A stretch of 64,000 nt of DNA from CAZWLY01 sp964634465 (lineage in GTDB: Bacteria > Desulfobacterota > Desulfarculia > G963662305). How positions within the stretch are numbered: the first letter of the stretch is position 1; each line of letters starts with the position of its first letter. The stretch spans positions 62,001 through 126,000 of the forward strand of contig CAZWLY010000003.1 in the NCBI GenBank assembly GCA_964634465.1, read 5' to 3'. A model generated the notes under the pieces. The model searched no databases. It saw only the letters and a program-made list of their open reading frames with translations, and was not told the DNA's origin. The translations under genes and the position numbers were made by a program. Shown piece after piece: positions 34,246 through 42,568 of the stretch.

Positions 34246-35391
34246 ATGAGCGCCGAGAACAAGACCGGCCGCCGGCCGAAGGCTGTCCTGGCCTCGGGCC
34301 GGGTGTGGCACTCGACCTGGGGCCAGGAAAAGGAGCTGGTCGGGCAGCTCAGCCGCCGGATGGACGTGGACGTGCTGGACCTGGTCGATTTCGGCGGCCG
34401 CCACGCGAAGGCCGGCCTGAACCGCTACCCGCCGCCGCCGGGAGTCAGGGTCATCGAGCGACTCACTCCGCCGACGCTGCCCCTCCAGGGGCTCTACCTC
34501 GAGCTGGCCAACGGACTGCGCCTCCTTTTCGGCGACTACGACCTGTTCATCACCTACCCCACCGCCGGCAGCGTTCTGGCCACCGTGGCCGCCAGGCTGA
34601 GAGGAGCCAAGGTGATGCTCATCTACGGCGACGATTACGCGGCCTTCTATCGGGCCAAGAGCAGACTCGCCGGCTGGCTGACGGCCAGGATCGCCAACCC
34701 GCTGGTGGCCAGGCTGGCCCACGCCGCCGTGGCCACGGCCGAGCTTCTGGCCGAGGACATTAGGCCGTTCAACCCCGGCGTGGTGGTCATCCCCAACGGC
34801 GCCGACGCGAGCAGACTGGCCTCGGTGCCGGCCAAGGCCGGCGGCCGGTTCACCGTCGGCTTCGTCGGCGGCTTCGGCCACTGGGTCGATTTCGAGGCCG
34901 TGGTCGAGGCGGCCCGGCTTCTGCCCGAGGTCGATTTCCGGCTGGTCGGCGGCGGCGACCGCTACGACGAGGTGGCGGCGCTGGCCGCCAAGCTGGACAA
35001 CGTCGAACTCACCGGACAGGTGGGCTACGAGCGGGTCCTGGCCGAGTTGGCCGACATGGACACCTGCCTGATTCCGTTCAAGGTCAGCCCGCTCACCGAC
35101 CGGGTCAGCCCGATCAAGCTCTTCGAGTACTGGGCCGCCGGACGGCCGGTCATCGCCAGCCCGGCCAGGGAGATCCGCCGGACGGCCGGGAGTGAGGCGG
35201 CGCTCTACTACCGCGACGGCGACGGCGCCGACTTGGCCCGAGTCATCGACCGGCTTCGCTCCGAGAACGGGCTGGCCGCCGGGCTGACCGAGGCCGGCCG
35301 CAAGCGGCTGAAGGACTACGACTGGACCGAAATCATCAAGCGTTACTGGAAGTTGCTGGCCGAGATCGGCCTCGAGACGGGTGACGATTGA
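34246..35391 (+). CDS. Glycosyltransferase family 4 protein
   Basis: A GT4 enzyme of 381 residues from the ATG at 34246; the frame is open to a TTG at 34213 and a GTG at 34231, either of which would add 5-11 residues. The donor domain contains VGFVGGFGHWVDFEAVVEAA, LVGGGDRYDEV and SPIKLFEYWAAGRPVIAS, the LKLFEY-type version of the GT4 motif. It sits between the AsnB-type gene and a deacetylase and overlaps the latter by 4 bp (TTGA). Confidence 0.8.
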   Translation: MSAENKTGRRPKAVLASGRVWHSTWGQEKELVGQLSRRMDVDVLDLVDFGGRHAKAGLNRYPPPPGVRVIERLTPPTLPLQGLYLELANGLRLLFGDYDLFITYPTAGSVLATVAARLRGAKVMLIYGDDYAAFYRAKSRLAGWLTARIANPLVARLAHAAVATAELLAEDIRPFNPGVVVIPNGADASRLASVPAKAGGRFTVGFVGGFGHWVDFEAVVEAARLLPEVDFRLVGGGDRYDEVAALAAKLDNVELTGQVGYERVLAELADMDTCLIPFKVSPLTDRVSPIKLFEYWAAGRPVIASPAREIRRTAGSEAALYYRDGDGADLARVIDRLRSENGLAAGLTEAGRKRLKDYDWTEIIKRYWKLLAEIGLETGDD

Positions 35392-36293
35392 GCCCGGTCT
35401 TCTCCAGAATGCTCCTGCGGGCCGCCGCTGCGCCGCGCTCGATGGTGATCGAGGGCGCGGCCAGTCTCCTTCTGGGGCCCTGGCTCAACCGGGGGCTCTA
35501 TTCGGCCGCGGCCGAGTACGACGGACCGGGTCGGGCGGCCGCCGGCACGGTCGGAGTGTCGTTCGACGTCGATTTTCTCGACGACGTCAAGGCCCTGGAT
35601 CGGCTGATCGAGGAGCTCCACCGGCGCGCTCTGAGAGCCTCCTTCGCCGTGGTCGGTCACTGGGTCCGGGAATACCCCGGGGCGCATAAGGCCCTCGTCG
35701 CCGCCGGACACGAGATCGTCAACCACACCCTGACCCATCCCGACAACGAGGAGATCGATCCCAAGCGCCACTTCCACCGGCTAAACGCCGAGAAACTGCG
35801 GAATCAGATCGTGGCCGGCCACCAGATCATCGAGGACGTCCTCGGGGTCAGGGCCCGGGGCTTTCGGGCCCCCCACTTCGGCCACCAGCACACCGAGGCG
35901 GTCTACCCGATTCTGACCGAGCTGGGCTACGATTACTCGTCGTCCACCCTGGCCTCGCGCGCCCCGTCGTTCGGCTGGCCCCATCCGGTCGGCGGCGGCC
36001 TGTGGGAGATGCCGGTCACGGTCTGCCCGCGCCACCCGTTCTCGTCGTTCGACACCTGGCACTTTATCCGCAAGGAGCCCAATCGCCATCGACGCGGCGA
36101 GCTCATCGCCGCCTTGAAAAAGCTCCTTGAGGCCGGCCGCGAGCGGGAGACGCCGCTGTTCTTCTACTTCGACCCGCGGGACGTCGCCGCCGACGGCGAG
36201 TGCCGGGAGGCGCTGGACTTGCTGGCCGGAAGCGGGCTCAAGGCGGCCCCCTTCGCCGAGGTTTTGGAGGAATGCCGGAAAGGAAATCGATGA
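35388..36293 (+). CDS. Polysaccharide deacetylase (NodB/CE4 family)
   Basis: A 301-residue CE4 esterase. SFDVDF holds the catalytic-base Asp60 and the metal-binding Asp62; NHTLTHP provides His113 and His117; RAPHFG supplies the next conserved Arg and the substrate groove. It would remove N- or O-acetyl groups from a glycan, or a formyl group from a sugar as ArnD does. I chose the TTG at 35388 because it overlaps the previous stop (TTGA), although an ATG at 35409 would also keep the whole domain. No signal peptide is obvious, which favours a cytoplasmic, ArnD-like role. Confidence 0.83.
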   Translation: MSPVFSRMLLRAAAAPRSMVIEGAASLLLGPWLNRGLYSAAAEYDGPGRAAAGTVGVSFDVDFLDDVKALDRLIEELHRRALRASFAVVGHWVREYPGAHKALVAAGHEIVNHTLTHPDNEEIDPKRHFHRLNAEKLRNQIVAGHQIIEDVLGVRARGFRAPHFGHQHTEAVYPILTELGYDYSSSTLASRAPSFGWPHPVGGGLWEMPVTVCPRHPFSSFDTWHFIRKEPNRHRRGELIAALKKLLEAGRERETPLFFYFDPRDVAADGECREALDLLAGSGLKAAPFAEVLEECRKGNR

Positions 36294-36784
36294 TCAGAGC
36301 TTTTCTGTCCGATCGGGGCAAGGGCTTGAAGCTGGCCGGGCTGGGTGCGATCGCCCTGGCGCTGAGCGCGTGGTCGATCTGGTTCTACCCGGCCCAGCCC
36401 CCCCAGCACGAGCGGGCGGCCCGGTGGCGGGATCGGCCCCAGGATTACCTCGGCCGGAGAGTGGATGTTAAGCTGGCCCCGGTGGAGGCTCGCCTGCCGG
36501 ACGGAAGCATCGCGGTCAGGGTCGGGCCGGGCGACCTGAAGGTCAGGCTTATCAACCAGGGCGACCTGCTCAAAGAGGCCCGGATCGGCGGCATGGTCGA
36601 GGCGGCGGGGAGGCTGATCGGCCCGATGACGATCAAGGTGGAACGGGTCCGCATCCACACCGGCGGCCGCAAGATCAAGGTCTACGGCTCGCTGGCGGCG
36701 GCGCTGGCGGCCCTCGGTTTGTTCTGGGGAACCTTTCGGATTCGCTTCGAGAAGGGGGCGATATTCTGGCCGAGGAAGGATTGA
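36290..36784 (+). CDS. Hypothetical protein with two membrane helices and a beta-rich loop
   Basis: A 164-residue protein with no family I recognise. A hydrophobic helix lies at about 14-34 and another at 128-148; between them is a ~95-residue beta-rich domain that reads like a small OB-fold (DYLGRRVDVKLAPVEARL). With N-in topology that domain would be periplasmic. The ATG at 36290 overlaps the deacetylase stop (ATGA) and has AAGGA upstream; an ATG at 36272 would add six residues. It is followed by another membrane gene with a TGATG overlap, so it is part of the glycan operon. Confidence 0.65.
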   Translation: MIRAFLSDRGKGLKLAGLGAIALALSAWSIWFYPAQPPQHERAARWRDRPQDYLGRRVDVKLAPVEARLPDGSIAVRVGPGDLKVRLINQGDLLKEARIGGMVEAAGRLIGPMTIKVERVRIHTGGRKIKVYGSLAAALAALGLFWGTFRIRFEKGAIFWPRKD

Positions 36785-37266
36785 TGCCCGATTTGATCAC
36801 CCATCTGGTCGTGCCCTACACCGTCGGCCGGGCGGCTGGCCGGGTCTCGATCCGCCCCCGACCCTGGCTGGCCCTTCTCTGCCTGGGGGCGGTGCTGCCC
36901 GATCTGCTCACCAGGGCGTTCGGGGTGGCCTTCCCCTTCGCGCCCATCGGTCGATTCCTCCTGCCCTGGCACACCCCGATCGGGCTCCTGGTGATCTGCC
37001 TGATGCTGGCCTTCGCCTTCCCCGAGGCGAAGCGACCGGCCTACCTGGGCTGGCTCATGGCCGGGGTCGGCGTCCACTTGGGACTGGACCTTTTTCAGAA
37101 GGCCATCATCGAGGGACACTACTACTGGTTCTTTCCATTCTCGGCCAAGAAGGCCCAGATCGGCCTCTACTGGCCGGATGAGACCATTCTCTACACCCCC
37201 TATCTGCTGGCGGCCGGCCTGACAATCGAGGCCGTCGTCCAGTGGCGAGCCAGGAAGAGAACGTGA
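36784..37266 (+). CDS. Small membrane protein resembling the YdjM/DUF457 metal-dependent hydrolase family
   Basis: A 160-residue inner-membrane protein with about four helices. The start PDLITHLVVPYTVGR, then GAVLPDLLTR, LPWHTPIG and GVHLGLDLFQ give the His/Asp pattern seen in the YdjM/DUF457 group of predicted membrane-bound metal-dependent hydrolases. The ATG at 36784 shares a base with the previous stop; a TTG one codon earlier is also possible. The role in a glycan cluster is unknown; a lipid-carrier or glycolipid hydrolase would fit the location. Confidence 0.62.
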   Translation: MPDLITHLVVPYTVGRAAGRVSIRPRPWLALLCLGAVLPDLLTRAFGVAFPFAPIGRFLLPWHTPIGLLVICLMLAFAFPEAKRPAYLGWLMAGVGVHLGLDLFQKAIIEGHYYWFFPFSAKKAQIGLYWPDETILYTPYLLAAGLTIEAVVQWRARKRT

Positions 37267-38663
37267 CCGGCAAACAGGCCAAATGGATTCTGGCGGCGGC
37301 GGTGGCCCTGTTCATCGTCCGGGTGGGGCTCTATATCGCCCTCATTCCCCCCAACGAGATGCCCGACGAGCTGGCCCACTTCGAGCAGATCCGCTACATG
37401 CAGCACATGGACGACATCGTCCACTATCGGCTGGACGCCAAGACCTTGGCCCAGGAGATCCGGGCCGACTACCTGATGATGCGCCACGGTCTGGACCAAA
37501 GGCCCGATCCGTCCCGGATGCGGGACCACTTGACCCGCTTCCACCGCCAGGTGGCCTACTACTGGGTCATGGGCCGGCTGGTGGACTGGTTGGGGCTCGA
37601 CTCGAACCCGGCGGCCTGGTACTTCTGCCGGGCGATGTCGATGTTCATGGGGGCGGTGGTGATCGTCCTGGCTTTCTTCACCGCCCGACTGATCGCACCC
37701 CGGCGACCCATCGTCGCCGCGGCCACGGCCGCCTTCCTGGCCCTCCTGCCCCAGTTCGGGGCCTTGAGCGCGGTCATAACCACCGACAAGCCGGCCGAGG
37801 CGGCCGGGGCGGTCTTCTTCCTCTTGTTGGTCGTCATCGCCCGCCGACCCAATCCCAGGGCCTGGATCGGCGTGGCGATCATCATCTTGCTGTTGCCGGT
37901 CATCAAGAAGACGGCCTTCTATTTCGTTCTCTTGGCCGCTCTGGCCGCCGTGCCGTGGTGGCGATCGCTCTTGGCCCGGGGACGGTGGGGTCGCTACATG
38001 AGCTGGGCTTTGCCCTCCGGCGCGGCCGGGCTATTTCTGGCGGCGACCTTCTGGCCGCCCCTGGCCGCACTCGCGGCCAGGTTGATGGGGATGCCGATTG
38101 TACGCCTGTGGATCGACGGCTCCGAGCCGGAAGTGCTCCACCAGGTCGGCATGATCGACATGGTCGCCCAGGCCATCCGCCCCCTCGACCCGGTGTTCTG
38201 GCAGCATCTCTATCTCAACCTGGCCAGCCTGTTCAAAAGCGCCTGGGCCGTCTTCGGCTATCTCAACCTGCCGGTCGGTCAGGGCTGGTACCTGGGGGCC
38301 GGGCTGGTGACGCTACTGGCGGCGGCGGGTTGGGCCCGGCTCCTTTACCGGCCCCAACCCGAATGGTTGATGGAGTCCTGGCAGGGGCGGGCCTTCGGCC
38401 TGCTTGCCGCCGGCGTGGCCTTGACGATCCTGGTGGTCCTGATCCGCCAGGTGGTCTTCATCCCCGGCAGCTTGATCCAGGGGCGCTACATCTTCCCCGG
38501 CCTGGTCCCGTTGGCCGTTTTGGGCTCGGTCGGCTATCTGGCCCTGTGGCCCGAGCGGTGGCAAAAGCCCGCCTTGGCGGCGATGCTGGCCTTTGTCGCG
38601 GCCATGGACCTGGCCGGGATGTGGCGGGCGATTACGCCCTATTATTATTACGTCTCGTTCTAA
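37263..38663 (+). CDS. DUF2142-like GT-C membrane protein, copy A of a duplicated module
   Basis: A 466-residue inner-membrane protein with about 10-11 helices. The first loop reads PPNEMPDELAHFEQIRYM, an acidic GT-C-type loop, and the last part QGRYIFPGLVPLAVLGSVGYLALWPERW is the signature seen in DUF2142 proteins. It is clearly paralogous to the protein at 39987 (shared PDEL loop, ALLPQFG, QGRY-FP and ALWPER). GTG start in a GTGA overlap; a GTG at 37242 is the alternative. The function is likely transfer of a lipid-linked sugar in the periplasm. Confidence 0.72.
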   Translation: MTGKQAKWILAAAVALFIVRVGLYIALIPPNEMPDELAHFEQIRYMQHMDDIVHYRLDAKTLAQEIRADYLMMRHGLDQRPDPSRMRDHLTRFHRQVAYYWVMGRLVDWLGLDSNPAAWYFCRAMSMFMGAVVIVLAFFTARLIAPRRPIVAAATAAFLALLPQFGALSAVITTDKPAEAAGAVFFLLLVVIARRPNPRAWIGVAIIILLLPVIKKTAFYFVLLAALAAVPWWRSLLARGRWGRYMSWALPSGAAGLFLAATFWPPLAALAARLMGMPIVRLWIDGSEPEVLHQVGMIDMVAQAIRPLDPVFWQHLYLNLASLFKSAWAVFGYLNLPVGQGWYLGAGLVTLLAAAGWARLLYRPQPEWLMESWQGRAFGLLAAGVALTILVVLIRQVVFIPGSLIQGRYIFPGLVPLAVLGSVGYLALWPERWQKPALAAMLAFVAAMDLAGMWRAITPYYYYVSF

Positions 38664-38787
38664 CCTTGGGCCGAACGAGACACGAACAAGGCAGGTCGAA
38701 GCCGGCCGGCCGCCCTGGTGACGGCCAAAAACGCCGGAACCGCGCCGCCCCGGCCGGAAATCGAGCCGCCTGGACGACACCCACGAA

Positions 38788-39990
38788 ATGAATCGCTTCA
38801 CCCGAATCTTCATCTGCCTGAGCGGAGGACTGATCGTCGCCCTGGTCTTGGGCTGGCTGTACCTGGCCTCCGGGCCGGCCTTCTTCGCCCGGGAACGCCA
38901 GGACGGCTGGAGCTACCACTCGGGGATGATCATGCCCGGCCAGAGCGTCGGCCAGACCTTCATCTGCCGCCTGCCCAACTTGAGCCGGATCGACGTCAAG
39001 CTGGGAACCTACGGCCGGCCGGTGGTCAAGCCGGTCACCCTCCACCTTCTCGAAATCGACGAACCCCGACCCAAAGAGCGGTCCCGGCCGATGCCGGCCG
39101 GCGACGGCGGGGTGAAACTGGAGGTGTTCGAGGGCCGCCAGGTGGGCCAGAGCTTCATCGCCCGGCTGGACGGGCTGATCGGCGTTCGAATCCTCATCGA
39201 CGGCCGCCGCCTGCCGGCCGCCGCCCAGGTCAGATTCCAGGTCCGCACCTGGAAGCGGAACGGTCCGGGGCGGGTGTTGGCCGCCGCCTGGGTCGCCGCC
39301 GACAAGCTGGCCGTCAACGGCTTCAAACTGTTCGAGTTCAAGCCGCTAGACGGGGTCAAGGGGCGTCGGCTGGTCTTCACCCTGGACGTCATCGGCGCGC
39401 CCAGGGGGCAGGGACTGGCGGTTCGCTTCGCGCCCAAAGCATCCAGCGGCGATCTCTACCGCGACGGATCGGCCTTCATCCTGGAGCGCGATGGGCCGGG
39501 CAAGAGCGCCAAGGCGAGGCGGAAGCGGGGGATCGAGCCGGGTGACATCATCTTCCGGCCGGCCTATTCGCCGCGATTGCCCTCCGGGCCGGACCTGCGC
39601 CGGGTCGTCGCGACCGGATTCGGCCTGATCGACAACGCCTTCAACTCGTTCGTCTTCGAGCCTCTCGCCGACAGCGAAGACAAGAACTACTACTTCTACC
39701 TGACCGTCGGCCCCGGTTCCGGCGTCGGCCCGACCGCCCTGGTCGACTCGGCCGATCGCTACCCTTACGGAACCCTGGTTTACGACGGCGTGCCCTCGAC
39801 CGGCGGGCTGGCCTTCAGGGCCTACTTCCAGGTCGATCGCCGGACGGCGGCCGATCACCTGATCACGAAGGCGACCAAAAACAGGCCCCGGCCTTGGAGC
39901 CTCCGGTGGCTCATCCCGGTTTTGGCCCTGGCCCACCTGGTTCTGCTGGGCCTGGTTCTGGGCGGAGTGATGATCGGGAGGCGGCGGTGA
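38788..39990 (+). CDS. Periplasmic beta-rich protein with N- and C-terminal membrane helices, copy A
   Basis: A 400-residue protein of no family known to me. A hydrophobic helix at about 7-28 and another at 375-396 flank a ~340-residue domain predicted to be periplasmic and beta-rich. Two internal repeats are visible: VGQTFICRL (54-62) and VGQSFIARL (119-127). The last third has FEPLADS and GGLAFRAY, both shared with the paralogue at 41390 at similar distances. It follows the DUF2142-like gene by 124 bp and overlaps copy B of that gene by 4 bp. It may be a carbohydrate-binding partner of the membrane transferase (inference). Confidence 0.68.
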   Translation: MNRFTRIFICLSGGLIVALVLGWLYLASGPAFFARERQDGWSYHSGMIMPGQSVGQTFICRLPNLSRIDVKLGTYGRPVVKPVTLHLLEIDEPRPKERSRPMPAGDGGVKLEVFEGRQVGQSFIARLDGLIGVRILIDGRRLPAAAQVRFQVRTWKRNGPGRVLAAAWVAADKLAVNGFKLFEFKPLDGVKGRRLVFTLDVIGAPRGQGLAVRFAPKASSGDLYRDGSAFILERDGPGKSAKARRKRGIEPGDIIFRPAYSPRLPSGPDLRRVVATGFGLIDNAFNSFVFEPLADSEDKNYYFYLTVGPGSGVGPTALVDSADRYPYGTLVYDGVPSTGGLAFRAYFQVDRRTAADHLITKATKNRPRPWSLRWLIPVLALAHLVLLGLVLGGVMIGRRR

Positions 39991-41393
39991 GTCTGGGACG
40001 GACGATCGGGGCGCGATCCCGGTTGATCCTTCTCGCCTGGCTGGTCCTGTTCCTGGCCCGGGCCTGGCTCTACGCCTCGTTGACTCCCCTGGGCGGCCAG
40101 CCCGACGAGCTGTTCCAGATGGGCCTGATCCGGTTGGAACAGATGGCCCCGGCCGTTTCGGCCGGCCAGACCACCTTCGACCGGGTGGCCGACGAGCTTG
40201 TCGAGCGTTACGAGTCGGCCACGGCCGACTTTCCCCGCCCGGCCGCCACGCCCTACATCGTGGGCGGCCTGGTTTCCAACCCCAGCGGCCGGGAGGTCTA
40301 CTATCCCTTGATGGCCGGGCTGCTTCGTCTGATCGGGGCCGGCGACCCCCTGACGGCCTGGTATCTCGTCCGGTGGATCTCGATCCTGTTCGGGCTGGGC
40401 AGCGTCGCCCTGACCTGGCTGGCCGCCAGACTCCTTTTTCCCGGCGACGATTGGCCGCCGCTTCTGGCCGCCGGGTTGACGGCGCTGCTGCCCCAGTTCG
40501 GGGTGGTCGCGGCCTCGGTCAACCCGGACAATCTGGCCATCCTCTACGGAGCCGGGGTGTTCGCCTGTCTGGCCTGGCTGGCCAGGAGCGGGGCCAGGTT
40601 CGCCCCGGCGGCGACGTTGGTCGCCCTGACCCTCATCCTGCCCTGGATGAAGCGGACGACCTACTTCATCCTGCCGCTGCTCGTAATCGGCGGACTGTGG
40701 GCCTTGAAGCGTCGCTTGAGCGGCAAAAGCTACGCCAAGTGGGTCTGGACCGGGTTGCTCGGTCTCGGTGCGGCCGTCGTGGCCCTGGTCCTGTTCTATC
40801 CCCCGGCGGCCAACTGGGTGGTGATCCGGATCGGCATTCCCTTCCAGACCCACTGGGTCGGCGGTTTCGACCCGAATTACTTCCGCCAGCGGGACATGCT
40901 CGACATCGTTCTGGCCGAGGTCCAGCCGTTCAACCCGGCCTTTTGGCTGCGGCTGAAATCGATGGCCATCCTGTTCTACAAGAGCGCCGTGGCCTACATC
41001 GGCCACATGGACGAGCCGCTCGGCTGGGGCTGGTACGCCGCGGTCGGACTGCTGGCCGCGGCCGGACTGGCCGGGCTTTCCCGGGCCGGGCGGCTGGGGC
41101 TCGATCGACGCCGCCGGGCCGTCCTGGTTCTCTACGCCGTCGGGGTGGGCCTGAGCCTGGCCTTCATCTTTACCCGCTACGTCGCTCTGGCGGCCGACAC
41201 GTTGGCCCAGGGCCGCTACCTCTTCCCGGCCCTGGTCCCGGTGGTCGTCTTGTGGGCGGCGGGCTTCCGGGCCCTGTGGCCGGAACGGGCCCTGCCCTGG
41301 GCCGCGGCGGCCGGGCTGGGCCTGGTCTGGCTGATGGACCTCACCGCCCTGTGGGGAGGGGTCGTGCCCTGGTTCTACCGGCTCCACCTATGA
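39987..41393 (+). CDS. DUF2142-like GT-C membrane protein, copy B
   Basis: A 468-residue inner-membrane protein, paralogue of the one at 37263. Shared positions include the first loop (GGQPDELFQMGLIRLEQM), ALLPQFG, LPWMKRTTYF, QGRYLFPALVPVVVLW and FRALWPER. About 10-11 helices are visible. The start is the GTG at 39987 (GTGA overlap); the open frame upstream is a shadow of the preceding gene. It overlaps the next gene by 4 bp (ATGA), repeating the arrangement of the first module. Confidence 0.72.
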   Translation: MSLGRTIGARSRLILLAWLVLFLARAWLYASLTPLGGQPDELFQMGLIRLEQMAPAVSAGQTTFDRVADELVERYESATADFPRPAATPYIVGGLVSNPSGREVYYPLMAGLLRLIGAGDPLTAWYLVRWISILFGLGSVALTWLAARLLFPGDDWPPLLAAGLTALLPQFGVVAASVNPDNLAILYGAGVFACLAWLARSGARFAPAATLVALTLILPWMKRTTYFILPLLVIGGLWALKRRLSGKSYAKWVWTGLLGLGAAVVALVLFYPPAANWVVIRIGIPFQTHWVGGFDPNYFRQRDMLDIVLAEVQPFNPAFWLRLKSMAILFYKSAVAYIGHMDEPLGWGWYAAVGLLAAAGLAGLSRAGRLGLDRRRRAVLVLYAVGVGLSLAFIFTRYVALAADTLAQGRYLFPALVPVVVLWAAGFRALWPERALPWAAAAGLGLVWLMDLTALWGGVVPWFYRLHL

Positions 41394-42517
41394 CTCGACC
41401 GACCAAAACCAAACTCATCGCCGCCGCCCTGCTCGTCCTGGGCCTGATCGGCCTCCTCGCCTGGCGGCTGGCCGGTCCGGCGCTCATCGGCGTGGTCTGG
41501 CACGAGGGCCGGACCGACCACCTGGGCGAGTTGAGAGGCGCCTACTCGGTCGGCCAGGCCTTTGTCTGTCCCACAGACGCCTTGGCCCGGATCGAGGTCC
41601 GCTTCGCCACCTACGGCGGCTGGGCGAGGGGCCCGGTGGAGTTCAACCTGGTCCGTTTGGACGGCCTGGAGCCGGGAGCAAAGGCCCGCTTCAGCCCCGG
41701 CGACGCCCGCTTGCTGGACCTGCCGCCCGGCGGCCGGATCGAGCAGACCTTCAGCCCGGCCCGAGGCGGCCTGAAGGGGCTCGAGGTGCTCTGCTCCCGG
41801 AGCGCCTCGGCCCGAGGCCGACTCAGTTTGAAGGTCGCCCCGGCCGACCGCCCCCGGGAAGCGATCGCCGAGCTGACCGCCGACCTGGCCCGACTGCCCA
41901 GGCGGGGCTGGCTCTGGCTGGCCGGCCAAAGCGAGTTCAGGCCCGGCCAAAGGTACGTGTTGACCGTCTCGCGTTCGGCCGAAAGCCGCGGCGCGCTCCG
42001 CCTGCGCGTTTTCTCCGGGCCGGGCGATTTCACGCTCGACGGGAAAAAGCGGCCGAGGTCGTTGCTCTTCCGCCCCGTCTACCCGGCCGCGGTCCCCAGC
42101 GAACCGGTGGCGGTCGCAACGCGGGTGGAGAGCCTGTTCATCTCGGACAACGCTTATCATGGTTTCGACTTCGAGCCGCTGGCCGATTCGGCCGGCCGGG
42201 CGTTCCACTTCAACCTGACCGCGCCCACGGCCTCGGCCGGCAATGCGGTCACCGTCTGGGCCGACGCCGGGGCCGAGGGACCCGGTTTTCTGACCGTGAA
42301 CCGGACGCCGGTCGTGGGCGGTCTGGCCTTTCGCGCCTACGCCGCCGCGCCGAGGAGCGAGGTCGTCGGCCGGCTGGTCTCCCGGACCGCCCAGGGCGGT
42401 TTTCTCGGCTTCGGCGGCGGCGTCGGGTTGGCTCTGGCCTTGACGGTCCAACTTCTCCTCGGCCTCGGCCTGATCCTGGTCATCCTGTTCGGCGCCGGGC
42501 GGCGGCAGAGCTCTTGA
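41390..42517 (+). CDS. Periplasmic beta-rich protein with N- and C-terminal membrane helices, copy B
   Basis: A 375-residue paralogue of the protein at 38788. Helices are at about 9-30 and 340-365; VGQAFVC occupies residues 54-60, the same place as in copy A, a second degenerate repeat (IEQTFS) is near 118, and FEPLADS and GGLAFRAY recur. The first cytoplasmic residues are basic, giving N-in topology. The ATG at 41390 overlaps the GT-C gene (ATGA); the longer open frame upstream is not coding. Function unknown. Confidence 0.68.
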   Translation: MTRPTKTKLIAAALLVLGLIGLLAWRLAGPALIGVVWHEGRTDHLGELRGAYSVGQAFVCPTDALARIEVRFATYGGWARGPVEFNLVRLDGLEPGAKARFSPGDARLLDLPPGGRIEQTFSPARGGLKGLEVLCSRSASARGRLSLKVAPADRPREAIAELTADLARLPRRGWLWLAGQSEFRPGQRYVLTVSRSAESRGALRLRVFSGPGDFTLDGKKRPRSLLFRPVYPAAVPSEPVAVATRVESLFISDNAYHGFDFEPLADSAGRAFHFNLTAPTASAGNAVTVWADAGAEGPGFLTVNRTPVVGGLAFRAYAAAPRSEVVGRLVSRTAQGGFLGFGGGVGLALALTVQLLLGLGLILVILFGAGRRQSS

Positions 42518-42568
42518 CCTCAACTCGGCGCCAAGTCCTGACTCGACCGAATCCCCGGAGTATGCGGA

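Larger units (their letters stand above)
37263..42517 (+). repeat. Tandem duplication of a two-gene membrane module (A: 37263-39990, B: 39987-42517)
   Basis: Two consecutive pairs, each made of a DUF2142-like multi-helix protein and a periplasmic protein with a helix at each end, lie head to tail. Both members of each pair share motifs with their counterparts, so the pair was probably copied as a unit. The copies are diverged at protein level, so the event is old. Confidence 0.65.
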
